The translations under genes were made by a program, and so were the position numbers. The notes beneath the pieces are model-generated. The model was not told the origin of the DNA and made no database searches. It saw only the letters and a list, made by a program, of their open reading frames with translations. DNA of 64,000 nt, taken from contig NC_088171.1 of NCBI RefSeq assembly GCF_028769735.1, forward strand, positions 82,450,716 to 82,514,715. Direction: 5' to 3'. This DNA is from Zonotrichia leucophrys gambelii. Its lineage: Eukaryota; Chordata; Aves; Passeriformes; Passerellidae. Of this stretch, positions 10,736 through 23,833 are shown one piece after another (the first letter of the stretch is position 1; the number at the start of each line of letters is the position of its first letter).

Positions 10736-13700
10736 CACAGCTTAGTTACAGTGGCAAGGGATCTGTCATAAGTCTTAGAGAAGAGATAAATAGAAACAGG
10801 ACATACAGGAGAACCTCTTGTTCCTACCTTGCTCTCTTTGCCCCTCTGGCTCAGTCTCCGTCACATCTTTCCTTCACTTTCCTTTCTCTGTTGTCTTCTG
10901 CAGGAGTGTTCTGGTCAGAGATACAGAGTAACTCCCAACAGAGACAGATCCTTTGCTCTCAGCTACTCCGTTCAGATGTAGGACAACCTGAACCACAGGA
11001 AATAAATTGGAGGGAAAGCTGCTGAATCCCACAGCCCTGCAAGACAGCAAGCACACAAAAGAGTCATAACGACTGGCCTGAGCAAAACTCTGCCCTTAAG
11101 TCCACTGGTGGTCAGGTTGCCCCCATTGGCAGCTGGCCACCAAAGCTGCCCATCACTGCAGCCTTGATGCTGTCCTGCCACCAGGGCACCCCACACTGAG
11201 CTGAGATTGCAGGTCAGGGTGTCCTGCCAGTAAGGTTTCACATGGCCAGGGCTTCAGTGGCACTTCAGAGCTTGCATGTGGCAGCAGGGCCAAACTCGGG
11301 CCAGCCAGAGCTGCTTAGGGTTGCTCTGGAAAGCCATCTCTGCCATAAGATCAATGTGTAGATACATCTGACGTGACCAGGGTCTTAACAACCTCATTTT
11401 GTCCAACAGTGATGCATAACTTTTGTTGTTGTTGTTGTAGTTGGTTAAGACTGAAGAGTGCTATTTTTTACTGAATTTTTCTGCATTCATTTTACGGAGT
11501 TCAGTTAACAGGACTTGCTCTTTCAAATCTTATAATAGCAGCTATGTGTTACTGTTGCTCTTCAAAAAATGAGGACACAATCTTCTACAGAAATAAATTG
11601 GATTTCACACACCTGGAACCAGGTGAAATTCACTTTTGTTTTAGATATAGACTTGCCTGCAGTGTTTAACATTGTTATTTAAGGTGCTAAATAAGTCTGA
11701 CTGTTCTATAATTCCTTGTGTAATTTTTCTCCCTCCCCCTTTTTCAAGACAATATCTAACTTTGGACCTCTCTCAGCCTCCATAAACTTTTAAGAGTGCT
11801 TACTAAAAAGTTTTGAGGTTATTGAAGGAACTACTTGAGATTCAGATTATCTGAAAATACCTCAGTAACCTCTCTTCTTGGATTATTTCCTCACAGATGG
11901 TGTCTACTTTGGTCATCTAATAATAGATAACCTTTTTATTGAAGATAGAAGCAAAATACACATCAGATTTTTAAAGGTTTTGGACCATCTGTTATTAGCT
12001 GAATGGTGGGCCAACAATTTCCAAAGTCTTCTTTCAAAAAGCATGTGACAAACAAAAAATTATCCAGAAGTGCATCAGTTTTCTCTCTGCTTATACCTTG
12101 GCCTTTCTTATTTTGATCATGTTATTCTTTACACTCACTCTTTTAATATGACTTCATTTCCTAATTCTATATAATATTGTACTTTTTCTGTTTCAAGGCA
12201 TTAGCCTTCAATTATACATTTCCTCATCTCTCATATCGGGACAGTTTGCACTTAGTGCTATTACTTAGGAAACCACCCACTCTTCCAGATAACCTGCTTT
12301 CAGGTGGGAGATTTAGGGAAGGTGGGAGGAAAGCAATAGAATTTTGGAAATTTGGAACAGCTCAGATGGTTTTATAAAATTGCAAATTGACTGGACAAAC
12401 TAGAGACAAGTACCATAGGCGGCTGATGAAAGACCTGTTCAATATATAACTGCAGCCAGAACACTTTTATAGATTTCAAATGCACAAAGAATCAGATAAT
12501 AAGTGATTTAGAACATACAATAATACCTCTATACTGATCAACCTTACACCCTCATCTTGAGTTTTATTACCCTACTTATCTTACATCATAAAAAAACATT
12601 GCAGAATTAGAGACAGATTCTTTAGAGAACAGTTAATCAAAAACAAGGAAGAGTTTCCTCTGTTTAGCAAATATATAGGACGGTTATCTACACAAACAAA
12701 ACATGGGAGGAACCATACTAATGCACGTAACACTGCTCTAGAAAAGACTCCTTGGAATTTTTGTCTTCTTCTTTTTTTTTTTAAGAAAAAGGTTAGACTG
12801 AAAATTAAACAAATGAATGCAAAATTTGTAAATGGCATATGTTATTTCACTGTGGTAGTTAATCTGTCAGAGCAGAACTCTGTCACAAGAGGCTTCTAAA
12901 GCAAGAATTTCAGGGTACAAAACTGATTTGGTTTTATATGCTTTTCAAAGTTTGATAGTTGTCAAAAATAACATGAATTACAAGGAATATTGATGCTGCT
13001 GTTTCACAATTAGCATCAGTGCAAGGCAATGCAGGGATAAAAAAAGGCAGGTTATGTCAAAATGGGTTTCTTGCACCTTCTATTGAAAAATGATGCAGCT
13101 TTTTTTTTTTTCAATCCTGAAAGAATGGTTATTAACATGGATTATTGTTTGTTGTCATTCAGTTGGAGTCAGTGGTGTTCCAATGAATTTAATTGACTAA
13201 AAGAAATGTTGATTTCCTGAATAAAGGGCGAGAACATTGATTCAAAACCTACTGAATCACACAACACAGTCTACATATTCTTCCTTCAATAAGGAAGGCA
13301 TATATATAGTAAAATTATTTTGGTTCTAGACATTTTATTATGATCTTTACTCCATCTGCACAATCCACTGAAAATAAAAAAAAATGCACCTAAAGCAAAC
13401 TCATAAGTGTGCAATGCTTCAAAATTATTCCAATGATTAAATCAGATACAAAGCATTTACTGGCCTATTCAGGTTAATCAGGTTAACTCGTACTACAGAA
13501 CAGAAACACATAAATCTAAATATAAAATGAGCAGCTGAAATAGAGAAATGCACCTAGGTAAATTCATATCCAAGAAAACCATATTCATGTGTATATAAAA
13601 AAACAATATTGCAAAATCTCTGTGTTGCTTCAATTTTTCCCTCAGTAGCTGTCATAGCTATGTTAAAGGAAGCTTCCTCTCAACAGAAGCTGCAAATGGC

Positions 13701-15124
13701 AGTGCAAATAAATGGCACAATCCTGCAAAATTCAAGATATGAACCAAGTTCTGAAAATACTTAAAAGCAAAAAAAGTCTATACATGTTGAATCTGGGATT
13801 TCTGTGAAACTTTTTGAAAGCTTGGAACTAATTAGTGAGATAGGTTTTTGCGAGATGGCATGACAAGTATTTTCCCTAGACAAAAAATTTTCTGCCTTTA
13901 ATTTTATAGTCTACTTGGCTCCAAGAACGACCATCTCGATTCATGTTTTTGTAATTATTGTGGTATTATTTATTTAATGGCCAAAGTTTTTCTTAGACTG
14001 AGAAAAGAACTCTAGGAAATGTTATCAACAGGTTAATATTTAAATTGAACTGGACTTAAACACAAAATTAAAGGAGAGTTGAGCATCACTCCAGATTTTA
14101 ACCAGAGGTAAATTTTATCCATAATTTTTTCCACTTGCCAGGGCTATAGTCTCTCACTCTTGCAGAGGTTCTGCATTTCTTCCTCTCCTCTTTCACAGCT
14201 TCAGTCTAAATAGTTCTGCTAAATAAATGCTGCATGCTCCTTTTGGAGATGGAGCTGGCACTGCCTTGCTTTCAAACCTCTGTTCTGCCACTTAGTGACC
14301 TTAGTAAAAACATGCTAACCACAGATGGCTTCCAGCGTCGTGTGAAGCTGTGTGAGGTAATGGTTTCAGCTGTACATTTGATAAGAGCACCCAGCTGACA
14401 GCAGAAAGTTGTAAGAGCTGGTAACGTTCCAGGACCCAAGTCTGCAGTGTTGTGCCAAGAGTAATGGATCCCAGGATTTTGGAGAAAGTGTTATTTCCGG
14501 AGTGAGAAAGGAAACACTGAGCTGCTGCTGAGGATAAGAGGTCACTCTGCCCATGAAGTCTCCTGGTTCTGAATGAGTGATAGACCAGGGTGCTGGAGTC
14601 CAGGAGGCTGGAGAGATTTTCTGAAGGGAGGCTTTGGGTGTGTGGGCTGAGTCGGGTCCTGGCATGGTGTCACACCTTAAACAGAGATTGTGTGTTGGCA
14701 GCACAGCCTAACCCTACTTAGCACGAAGGAGTGGGGAGCAGTAGGGTAAATGTCATTGGCAAACCCAGTCCAGCCCTTTGCCTTACTGGTGAAACCTACC
14801 TCATGCTGGGAACACTTCTCCTATAGCTTTGGAGAAAAGGTATTTATATTAATCAACAAAATATTTCAGCTTTAGAATTTTTCTTCAGACCAGCTGATAG
14901 ATAAACAACTGTTGGTAACAGTTATGATATACATAACTGCATATCCACAATGTGTATTTAGAGGGGAAGCTTATAAATAGCTGCTAAAGCACTCTCTCAG
15001 ATTTTTGAGCACCATCTTATCACTAAGTCTGTGTGTAACTTTTTCCATTTTTGAGATCAAGGTCTCAAAAAATAAAGTACCAGAGGCCTATACATTTCAC
15101 TAGAACTTTCTCGCTCCTTAGGGC
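10736..15124. other. Gene-free stretch, no recognised elements
   Basis: No recognisable protein, RNA gene or transposon. A GC-richer patch lies at about 11090-11340 and another at about 14230-14720; both carry only chance open frames (for example 14366-14704 minus). A short (TTG)n run sits at 11423-11438. The rest, especially 11400-14230, is AT-rich with many homopolymer A or T runs. Confidence 0.6.
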
Positions 15125-15615
15125 TGAAAGAAAATTCACTATTGAGGCAACAAGGGGCCTCCAAAGATTGTCTAGTCTGACCCCCCCTGCTCTAAAGAGG
15201 TCATCTGGAGCAGGTTTCTCAGGAGTGTGTCCAGTTGAGTTTTGGGTACCTCCAACAATGCCAACTCATCAATACTCTTGAGCAACCTGTTCCAGTGTCT
15301 GATCATGCTTACACTGAAAAAGCTTTTTCTAAGCTGTATTTGTTATTTTGCATGCTGTGCCCATCGCCTCATGTCCTTTCACTGAGCAGTGCTGAGTCTG
15401 TCTCCGTCTTTTCTGTTCTCTGCCCTCTGTCAGGTATTTATATTTATATACGCTCTTATGTCCCCCTGAACCTTCTCTTCTCCAAACTAAACAGTCTTGA
15501 GCTTTCCTCTGAAGAAAGATCCTTCAATTGCTTAATTGACTTTGTGACCTTAGGTTGGACACATGACTTGGAACATTTGTCCAAAGTCCAGCATCAGTCT
15601 GGACTGATGTCTCTT
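15125..15615 (-). mobile_element. CR1 LINE 3' fragment, antisense
   Basis: Read on the plus strand, this is the reverse complement of a CR1 3' region: a three-prime-end-like start near 15125, then CCTGTTCCAGTGTCTGATCA near 15286, and CCTTCTCTTCTCCAAACTAA near 15472. These phrases are hallmarks of antisense avian CR1. The copy is diverged, with no intact reading frame. Confidence 0.85.
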
Positions 15616-18600
15616 TTGTTTAAAACATAAAACTACAGTGTAATAGCAAAATCCTGCAGAGTGAGAAAGTCAAAAGAAGGCAATAAACTGATGAAGAAAT
15701 ACAAGAGAATGCTTAAACAACTCAGTAGAAAACAATGAAAGCAACAGTGACAGTGGAAGTGTTCAAAGGATTCCACAAGTGTAGGATATTTTGGAAAGTA
15801 ATCAACATATAAAGAAAAAGATGTGAATTAGAGGGCAATTTAATAATGAATAAAATTAAGATAAAATCATACAGTCACAGAAACTATCCAGTTATAAAAC
15901 AGGTCCTTCATAGTGAAACAAGTTTCCTTAAAAAAAAAAAACACCAAAAACTCCAAAACAAAAGCTGACCATTACCTATGCAGCTGAGACATTTAGAAAA
16001 GAGTGGAATTTTTAAGAGTAAGTTTAAGTGCTAGTAGAAATCACAAAAGAAAATCAGAATTCCCAGGAGCAAAGCTTGAAATGTCATAATTTCCATGCTG
16101 ATATACTTAGAGCAAGAAGAAAAAAAAGCAATCATGCTGTCTCATCGAATTCACAAACTGATTGAAAATTTGAAAATATCTAAAGGAACAAAGAATGATA
16201 ATTTGCTCAATAAAAAACAATTAGAACAAAATAGAAAATAAAAAAATAATAAGAATCCTTTGCTATGATTACTATTTCATAGGCTAGGAAATCCTGGGTT
16301 TGCTATTACCTGGTAGTTTTATGTTTTAAACAAAAGAGAAATACAGGAATTTTCTGGATCTATGAAAAGCTTATCTTTTAAAATAAAATATATTCTAGTC
16401 ATTGGCTGTTTGGGAAAAAAATTAAAATTATAAAAGCTGAACCAAATATTTTGGTAACAAAAAGTCACACTAATACGTTATGAGGTTTAGGAAGGTCAGC
16501 AATAGTTTTGTCTGCAATTGATGCATAATTAAGATTGGGATCTTCTTTCCTACCTGAAGTAGTCATGCATGTGTCCCTTTTATTACCAAATTCACAGCTC
16601 AGGTTGGAAAAAATTACTTGCACCTGCTTTTTTCCAATAAGGCTAATGATCTCAGTTATAGAAAAAGACAGGGGATACGCTATAACAGAAATCAAGACCT
16701 AAACATATTATTCTTCCACAGACCCTATTTGATCTTTTTTTTATTTTAGACTAATGGGGTTTAGTAGGGAAAAGAGGAAGACGATTCAGGGCCATGTTTT
16801 TTATCTACATCAGTTTTCATGTCTGAATCAACAGCTATAAAATTGGTATTAAATATAGATTGGAGGAATTGTCCTGAATTAAGTGAGATATTTCTATATA
16901 TTGCGCATAAGCAAAGTGTAGAACTCTTGTTGCAGGATGCTGTAGATGCTAAATATTTGTAACTGTTCAAGTAGCAACTGGAAAAAGATGTGTCGTGATG
17001 GAGGAAATCTGATGCTGGCCATTAGGCTCAGAAACAACTTCCCCTTCGTAAAGTTCCTGAGCAATTAGGTTTTTTCCCAGCCACAAGTTACCAAAGTCTG
17101 AAAGAGGAGTCAAAGGAGACATTACTACACATTTTGTCCAATTTTTATACACCTTCCTGCTGCAGTCTTATAGTCCATCTGCTTTGATGCTTTATGTTGG
17201 TTTCAAGCATGGTGACAAAAAAATGGGCAAAAAGTTTCTTTTGCTCTCTGATCAGATGACTGCCATGCAGAGTGTTGTACCTGCAGCAGCCAAGCTATCC
17301 AGCTTCCAGGTGTCTGCGGCATGTCCCGTAGTTTTAATCCTATTTTATATATGGTGTTTTCCTGCTTGTTTTAGCTTAATTATTGCATAGCTTTGTTCAG
17401 CTATGTAGTTCTTCTGCTTCTAAAGGCATCATGACAATACAGTGTATCAAAGCTAAGTAACCATAGTATATCTAACCCCACTGTAATTGGAAAACATGAA
17501 AAAATAACTGTGAGCAAACCCAAGGAATGAACTGTTTTCCTCCTAGCAAAAATTCAGGTCACTGACAACTTCCTACAACAATCCATGGGAAGGGTGAGAG
17601 CCTAAAGGGTTAAATACTTTTGTACTACTAATGATCTTTAGCAGAATTAAGAAATATGGAAATTAAATGCTTGTAATTGGACTAAGTGGTTGCTGTATTT
17701 GATTAGACTGTTACAGCATCATACCAGCAGTAAAGTCCAGTCATGGATCTTCATATAAGTTGTGGTCTCTTATTACTCATCATGAACTTCAGTGCATAGT
17801 ACTAAGCATGCACCACTGGCCAGTGTTTGAGACAGGTTCCTGGGATGGATGGACATTGGATCTTACTCTAAGGATCAGGATTTTATAAAGAGGAGGCTTT
17901 GCAAAAAATTATCTCAATGAAATACCCAAACTATTCTCCTAGAACCATTCTGAAGTTTTCTCATCTTGGAGAGCAGCACTCTGCATGCATTGTAATGCTC
18001 CTGCTATTATAATTGGAGTTTCTGGAGTGTTTCAGAAATCGTAGAGCATAGTCATTAAGACTGGTAATAGAAAACAGATATGTTTTCAACAAACAGATCA
18101 AGGGATGCAATTTAAGTTCTCACCCACGCTCTACTCTTATCGAAGACTCCAGCTGTACAAAAACAAGAGTTAAAATCAGTACTGCGTAAACATCACACAA
18201 AAGTGAGCTGCAAAGCCGTATCCTTTCCCTCTTCTACTTTTCTTGGAGAAGTACCTGTTAATTAACTGATGAACCAAAAAACACAGCCCTTATTTAGGGA
18301 AGTGAAATGCATCCAAAAGCTAAAAAAATAACTGCCTTTGCAGATGACTTCTGGCCAGTGAAGACAGGACTATGTTGTCCAAGAAAATTTTAGGTCAGAT
18401 ATTCCTTTTTCTCCCCAGATTCCTGTATAGAAATAGCACAAGCACAGTTACATCACAACAGGAACAGTCTTTCTTCTCTAAAAAACACGGACATCCATAA
18501 CAATGATAGAAAAGCACAAAAAATATTACTCTTAGCATTGTGCCAGCAGCTTTTAAATATGAAGAACCAGTTAGAGGTGAAACCATTAAAATTACACAAT

Positions 18601-21600
18601 TACTGCAAGAAACCATAATTTAAAGATAAGTTCATTTTTCTATTATTGTTGGGCCAGTTCCTGAGTCTGTGTAAATACTGATAAATCCCATTGAAATAAG
18701 TCTCAGTCCTCAAAGGCACCAAATGCCTTGATATAAATAATTTCTGGGATACAATTTTTTTTCAGGGATGTTCAGCATTCCTAGGAGTGTGGTTTAAAGA
18801 ACGCCTCTGATCAAAGGAAAAGTCACATCCCTGTGGCTTTATGCCTTCTTTCAGCCATACTGATTTCCAAAAAAATGTAGAAAGCCTTCTGCAGGAACAC
18901 TACAAATGGACTTATGTCACATCTATATTAAGCAGCACTCAATTTATAAACTCCTAGAGTGTTCCTTGGCAAACAGCTTTGTTCATTTGAATTACTGAAA
19001 AATATTGAATATCTGAGAATATGCTCTTGGTGATCACAGCCATTCATTACAGAGTGAAAAGCTGAATTTCCATTGTCAAGGGCATTGTCTGAGAATTTTT
19101 TAACACAGGTCAGACAACAGGTAGAAAAAGAATTGCAGAAAAAGTACATTTGTGAGATGTAAATGCCATATAAAGTAGAGCATCTCAGAAATGAAAGTGG
19201 AAAAAGAGGTAATTAAATATTTTCTTCTGTTTATGTCAAAAGTCATTAAACAGATTAAATTAAAATGTATGAAATTTCTGTGAGAAAAGACGTCACCATT
19301 TTATATGCCAGAAACACAGTGAGTGATATAAACAGTCCTTGATAACACTCCTCACTCTCCCTCTCTGATAAGGACATATTTTGAGATAAAGATGTGTTTT
19401 AAGAAAAGCATCTGTGACTTAAAATATTTAGCTATGACAGATCATAGAGGATTTGCACCAACTCACCACCCCCTCCCCAGAAGATACTGATGACATTAAT
19501 TACACTTTATCCTTTAGCTATCATTGTAACAGAAAATGTGCTAAATACCTATTAGCTTAAGGAGCAGCTAAGTGAGCCTGGAAATGTGTTTTCATTAACA
19601 CTACATGCTTTCTGATGCTGCAAACTGGGGTGAAGCTGTGAGAAAGACTAAATGAATGATACATCTGGTACAGTGCCAAGGGACAAGGACCAAGTGTCTT
19701 CCTGTAACACAGGGGGCCTCCTCACTGTCAGAGGAAATCAGGCGTGGGAAGGGAGCAGCCATGTCTTGTGTGGCTGAGTCTGAAGGTCTTCAGACCCTTT
19801 GAATTTTGACACCAAACCCTGACTTTGCATGGATACAAATTAAAAATTAATTACATTCAGTCTTCAGCACGAGAATAAAACTTATTTTGGTTTTCCAAGT
19901 GATGTGAGGATTGAAACCAGAAAGTTAAATTCAGAACAAATATTTATCCTGACTGAAATCCATTTTGGACAAATAAATTCTCCTGGTAAGACAGGTATTC
20001 CTAATATAATATATTTCATGCCATATTTGCCAGAGGTAGCCTTTTCGTTATCCCTCATCTATAAATAACTGCTTCACTTTTTTTATTACTTAAGACATTG
20101 TCTCACTTTGCTTAAACAGGGAGATATGATTATGATAACATTGTTACTGTTATTATAAGCAAGACAATAGCATTAATGCAATCACAAAGATGAAAAATCA
20201 AGTGCAGAAAATGCCAGCACAAAGGCTGAAAGCTTTAACCCCCCTCCAGGTATTTATTTGTATCCCCAGGAAACTCTAACATACTATAAAACAATGTGAA
20301 ATATCTTATCTAGTATAGCAAACCTGTATATAGAGCATATATTCTTCCTTAGTGTGTTTGCTTTATAGATTTTTGTGATCTAGAAAACATGCCATGTGTA
20401 AGAAAAATTATAGAATAGCATAATATGGGAAGAATAGTTTAAATTTTAGAAGTGAAACATCTTATGCTTGAAGCTTTTATTCTGGGCAAAAAAAAAAGTG
20501 AGCTAGACTTATGTGAATGGGTTTCTAATTTGGAATGGTGAAAATGAAGTTGTAGATGGGTGCTGAATAGCTGCATTAGAAGGAGACATGCAATAAAATT
20601 GTACAAAGTATGAAGAAAAAAATATAGTTGATATCAAAATCCGCAGCAGTGTGAATTATAGATCAAGAGCTATGCAGTCTACTGGGCTGTGGAAGAGTAA
20701 ACCCTGCAACTTTACAACTTCAATTGTTGTAAAATTGTTGGCAGAAAGCATAAATTCATTGTGTAACAAAGGTAGACCCAGAAGTCTTGAGAATTGCATA
20801 TTACATATATTTAATGTAAATATTCATCTTCACAGTGTCTGGGAAGGCACTTATAGGAAAAGGCAGCAAATTTAAGTATTCCTGGGATCAGTACAGGTAA
20901 TGTCACTGGGAAAAAATACCCAGCAACAAAAGGCACACAACATTTTTTGTAAGTATCAACTGTAATGAATCCATAGAAAATGTACTGTCCCTGTGGGGGA
21001 AAAAAAAACACACAGAAGAAAAATCTGTACTAGTTTAAAAAGATGAGTAGAAAAATTAAGAGTAAAAAACTGTGGTATTAAATTATGTATAGGAAATGTA
21101 ACAGTAAAACCTGTAGTGGAAAATTACTATTTTAATAACTTGAGTTGTAAAATCAAAGCCAAAGATCTACTGAATATGAGGGGATGCTATGACAGGCCCT
21201 GTGGAGTGATCCGATGATTAGGCATAATTTTTTTCCATCAGTTGCAATCAGATAGCTATCAAAGTAAAGATAATTGATAAAAAATTAGGAGTCCATTTTG
21301 TAATAGGGAGGGAATATCTTGATAGAAGATGTTTTCAATCCACCTAGACCTGCTGTAATTTCATGCTAGGCACTGGTCGATGATATCTGATTTCTGTCCA
21401 TGACTGTGTAACAGACTTCAGAGAAAAAAATAGTTGAGTAAGGTTTTTAAATCCATCTCAGATGATATTCTCATATGCAAGCCAGGAAAAAGTCCACGGA
21501 TTAAATTATTATAGAGTGGCTAGAGGATTGCTAATGTTCAGAAACTCTCCACTGAGGGAGCAGCTGTTTCTGACTCAGTAACTGAATGATCAGAGCAATC

Positions 21601-22244
21601 TAGAAAGATCCTGTGCAAGTCTGTCCTTAGTCTGGTTCATATTTTCATATGTAGCCTGGGGATGAGAGAAGAGAATGGTTTATTAAATCTGCAACTGAGA
21701 TCAAGCAAGAAGAGGACTCAAGTTATATCTGTAGTGAAAATGAAACATAAGCTGCTGGGAATGTGATCCAAAAAGGTAGAATTCTGCTGTGCAGAGTGAA
21801 ATGGGTGGGAGAAATCCACTTCACACAGGAAACAAAAAACTTCTGGTCTGGTACAGACATGCAAAAAGGAATCTAAAGGTTGCTGGTGCCCCATTCAGCA
21901 CTGGGAAGGCAAAAGCTAGAGCACTGTTCAGAGCCTGGCACTGCTGTCACAGGAGGAGCTAGACCAGAAAAAAAGATAATCTATAGCAGAAAGCAGATTG
22001 AATAAAAACTGGAAAACGCTGAAGGCAGCTGGGAGAAAGAGAAGGAAAAACCTCTCAAAACAGAGAGAATAGTTTGTTCATTTGATGAACAGGGAGAGAA
22101 GTAATGGATTGTAGGTTTAATGGGGAAGATTTTAACAACTCTGTAGATTTGGGGATTTTTTTGGTCAAAAAACATTCTTGCATCACTGGAACAAGTTAGA
22201 GAGCAGCTGACAGCATGTGAACAATGGGAAATTATCCTGTTCTG
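15616..22244. other. Gene-free AT-rich stretch
   Basis: I see no gene or recognised repeat. One weak exon-like island lies on the minus strand at 16967-17097: a pyrimidine-rich acceptor followed by 43 open codons and a stop. It is described in the findings. The 18-21 kb part is AT-rich and has only short chance frames. At 21500-22240 some phrases faintly recall an old CR1 C-terminal region, but I could not align them convincingly. Confidence 0.55.
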
Positions 22245-22305
22245 GACCATGGGATGGGCTATATGACCTCTAGAGTCTTCTCTTCCAGTCCTATGATGAC
22301 TGCTG
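22245..22305 (+). mobile_element. CR1-like 3' tail
   Basis: A GGGATGGGCTATATGACCTC phrase followed by TCTTCCAGTCCTATGATGA is the usual ending of a CR1-type LINE in sense orientation. The LTR that begins at 22322 starts only about 17 bases further on, so the retrovirus seems to have inserted right beside an older LINE end. Confidence 0.55.
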
Positions 22306-22321
22306 CAATGGTGTGACCATG

Positions 22322-22955
22322 TGTTCCAGTTTAGGGCAAACTTGGGAGGAAACTTCCAAAGGAGTCCCTCTAGAAAGCAGATTCAAGCAGCTCCTCTCTC
22401 AACTGGTTTGGGAAAATATTTTCTTGGAGAAAAGTGGAAAAAACCTGTTTATTTAACAAGCAAAGTACTCGCATAAAAAATGAATAATGTGAAAAAATAA
22501 AACCTCTCTCTGTTCTGAAGAGATGGCAAATTCAGAACACCCTTCTCATAGAGCTCATCTCACTCAGTCTCTTATCAGTCCCTCATGTCCTGGAAAATGC
22601 CATGTCGCCGGCCCCAGTGGGCCACAAGTGCGAGCTGCTGGTGTTTTTCTGGGTTTTCAGTCCAGATCAGTTCCAAGAAAAAGAAAAGTCATAGTGTGGG
22701 GAACTTTTCTGCTTCAGCTAGCTAAAAAAAATGAACTAAAAAGCAAAGGAGAGCTCTGTCCCACCGTCTGTCCATGCTGCAGACAACATAGTCCAGGAAA
22801 AGGATGCAGAGGAGCAAGTGCAGTTTCTGATAACAAACTCTGTGCTTCTTCTCTCCCAATTCACCCTTGGAACCAGCCTTAAAGGTGCAGAATTTAATAT
22901 CCATAAACAGAACAGATGACTGGGGATAAAAGCATCATAAAGTCACCCTAGGACA
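22322..22955 (-). mobile_element. Solo LTR of an endogenous retrovirus, antisense
   Basis: This 634-bp block begins TGTTCCAGTTT and ends CCCTAGGACA on the plus strand, so on the minus strand it runs from TGTCCTAGGG to AAACTGGAACA with the TG...CA ends of an LTR. A polyadenylation signal (AATAAA within GTTAAATAAACAGG, minus strand near 22450) supports the minus orientation. I recognise it as an LTR family common in songbird genomes but do not know its database name. No internal retroviral sequence adjoins it, so it is a solo LTR. The flanks CCATG and CCAGG match at four of five bases, compatible with a decayed 5-bp target duplication. Confidence 0.8.
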
Positions 22956-23833
22956 CCAGGTAATTCAGGTAGTGGCAAGTTCTGTACTACATGGTTGGTT
23001 CCAATACCTGGAATCTTTAAACCAACTCTGAGATATGTGATAAATGGAAAAACTGTTTTGGAAAGAGCTTCGTTCAACACAGTCTTGATTTGCACAGTCT
23101 ATTGGCCTGTCTAGTAATGTATTTTGTGTTATGTAGACTTCAAAAATATTTCACCAGGTGGTGCTGTTACACATAACCTTCCAAGCCTTATCCTACCCCC
23201 TGGGCACATGGCAGTCTTGGGAAAGCATCTGTGGGTCATGCAAACATGTCCCTAGAGGCAGAATTATGTTTAGTCTTTGATATGGCTGAAGGAGTTATGG
23301 AAAGAGGGGCTGTCTAGAAGCCTGCTTGGAAGGCTTAATTATGGACTGTGTAAAGGATATGGTGAATTCTCTGTGTGTATGTAAATGTGTCTGTGTGTAT
23401 ATTTTATAGATATATTTCCTTTACTGATCTCTCCATCCTTCAAAGTCCTGGATATGACAACAGAAAGATCATACAGCCTCTGAGCAGAGAGCACTGCCAT
23501 CCATGAGTGGTGCATAGACAGCTGTAAAATCTAAACACATGCTCTGCAAATGTACCATGAAAAGCACAATTAAGATTAATTCATTTAGGGACTATTTTTA
23601 TTATACAGCACAGCAACACAAGTGCTCTGTGTTACATGAATAACAAAGATAAGCCTTATATTTATTTAAATTAAACCAAACAAGCTTTGGGAGACTGCAT
23701 AATTGTGCTTTCAAAATACAGAAGATGTTTATATTGTCCTCTTAATGTTCTCTTTTATAAAATAAGGACATTATGAGATATTTATTAAAAAAAATAGGAT
23801 ACACACAAAAGTTCACGAAAACTATAAAAAAAA
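22956..23833. other. Unassigned spacer between LTR and CR1
   Basis: No gene or repeat is recognised. A short TG-rich run occurs near 23370-23400. The right end is AT-rich and runs into an A-run just before the next CR1 copy. Confidence 0.6.
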
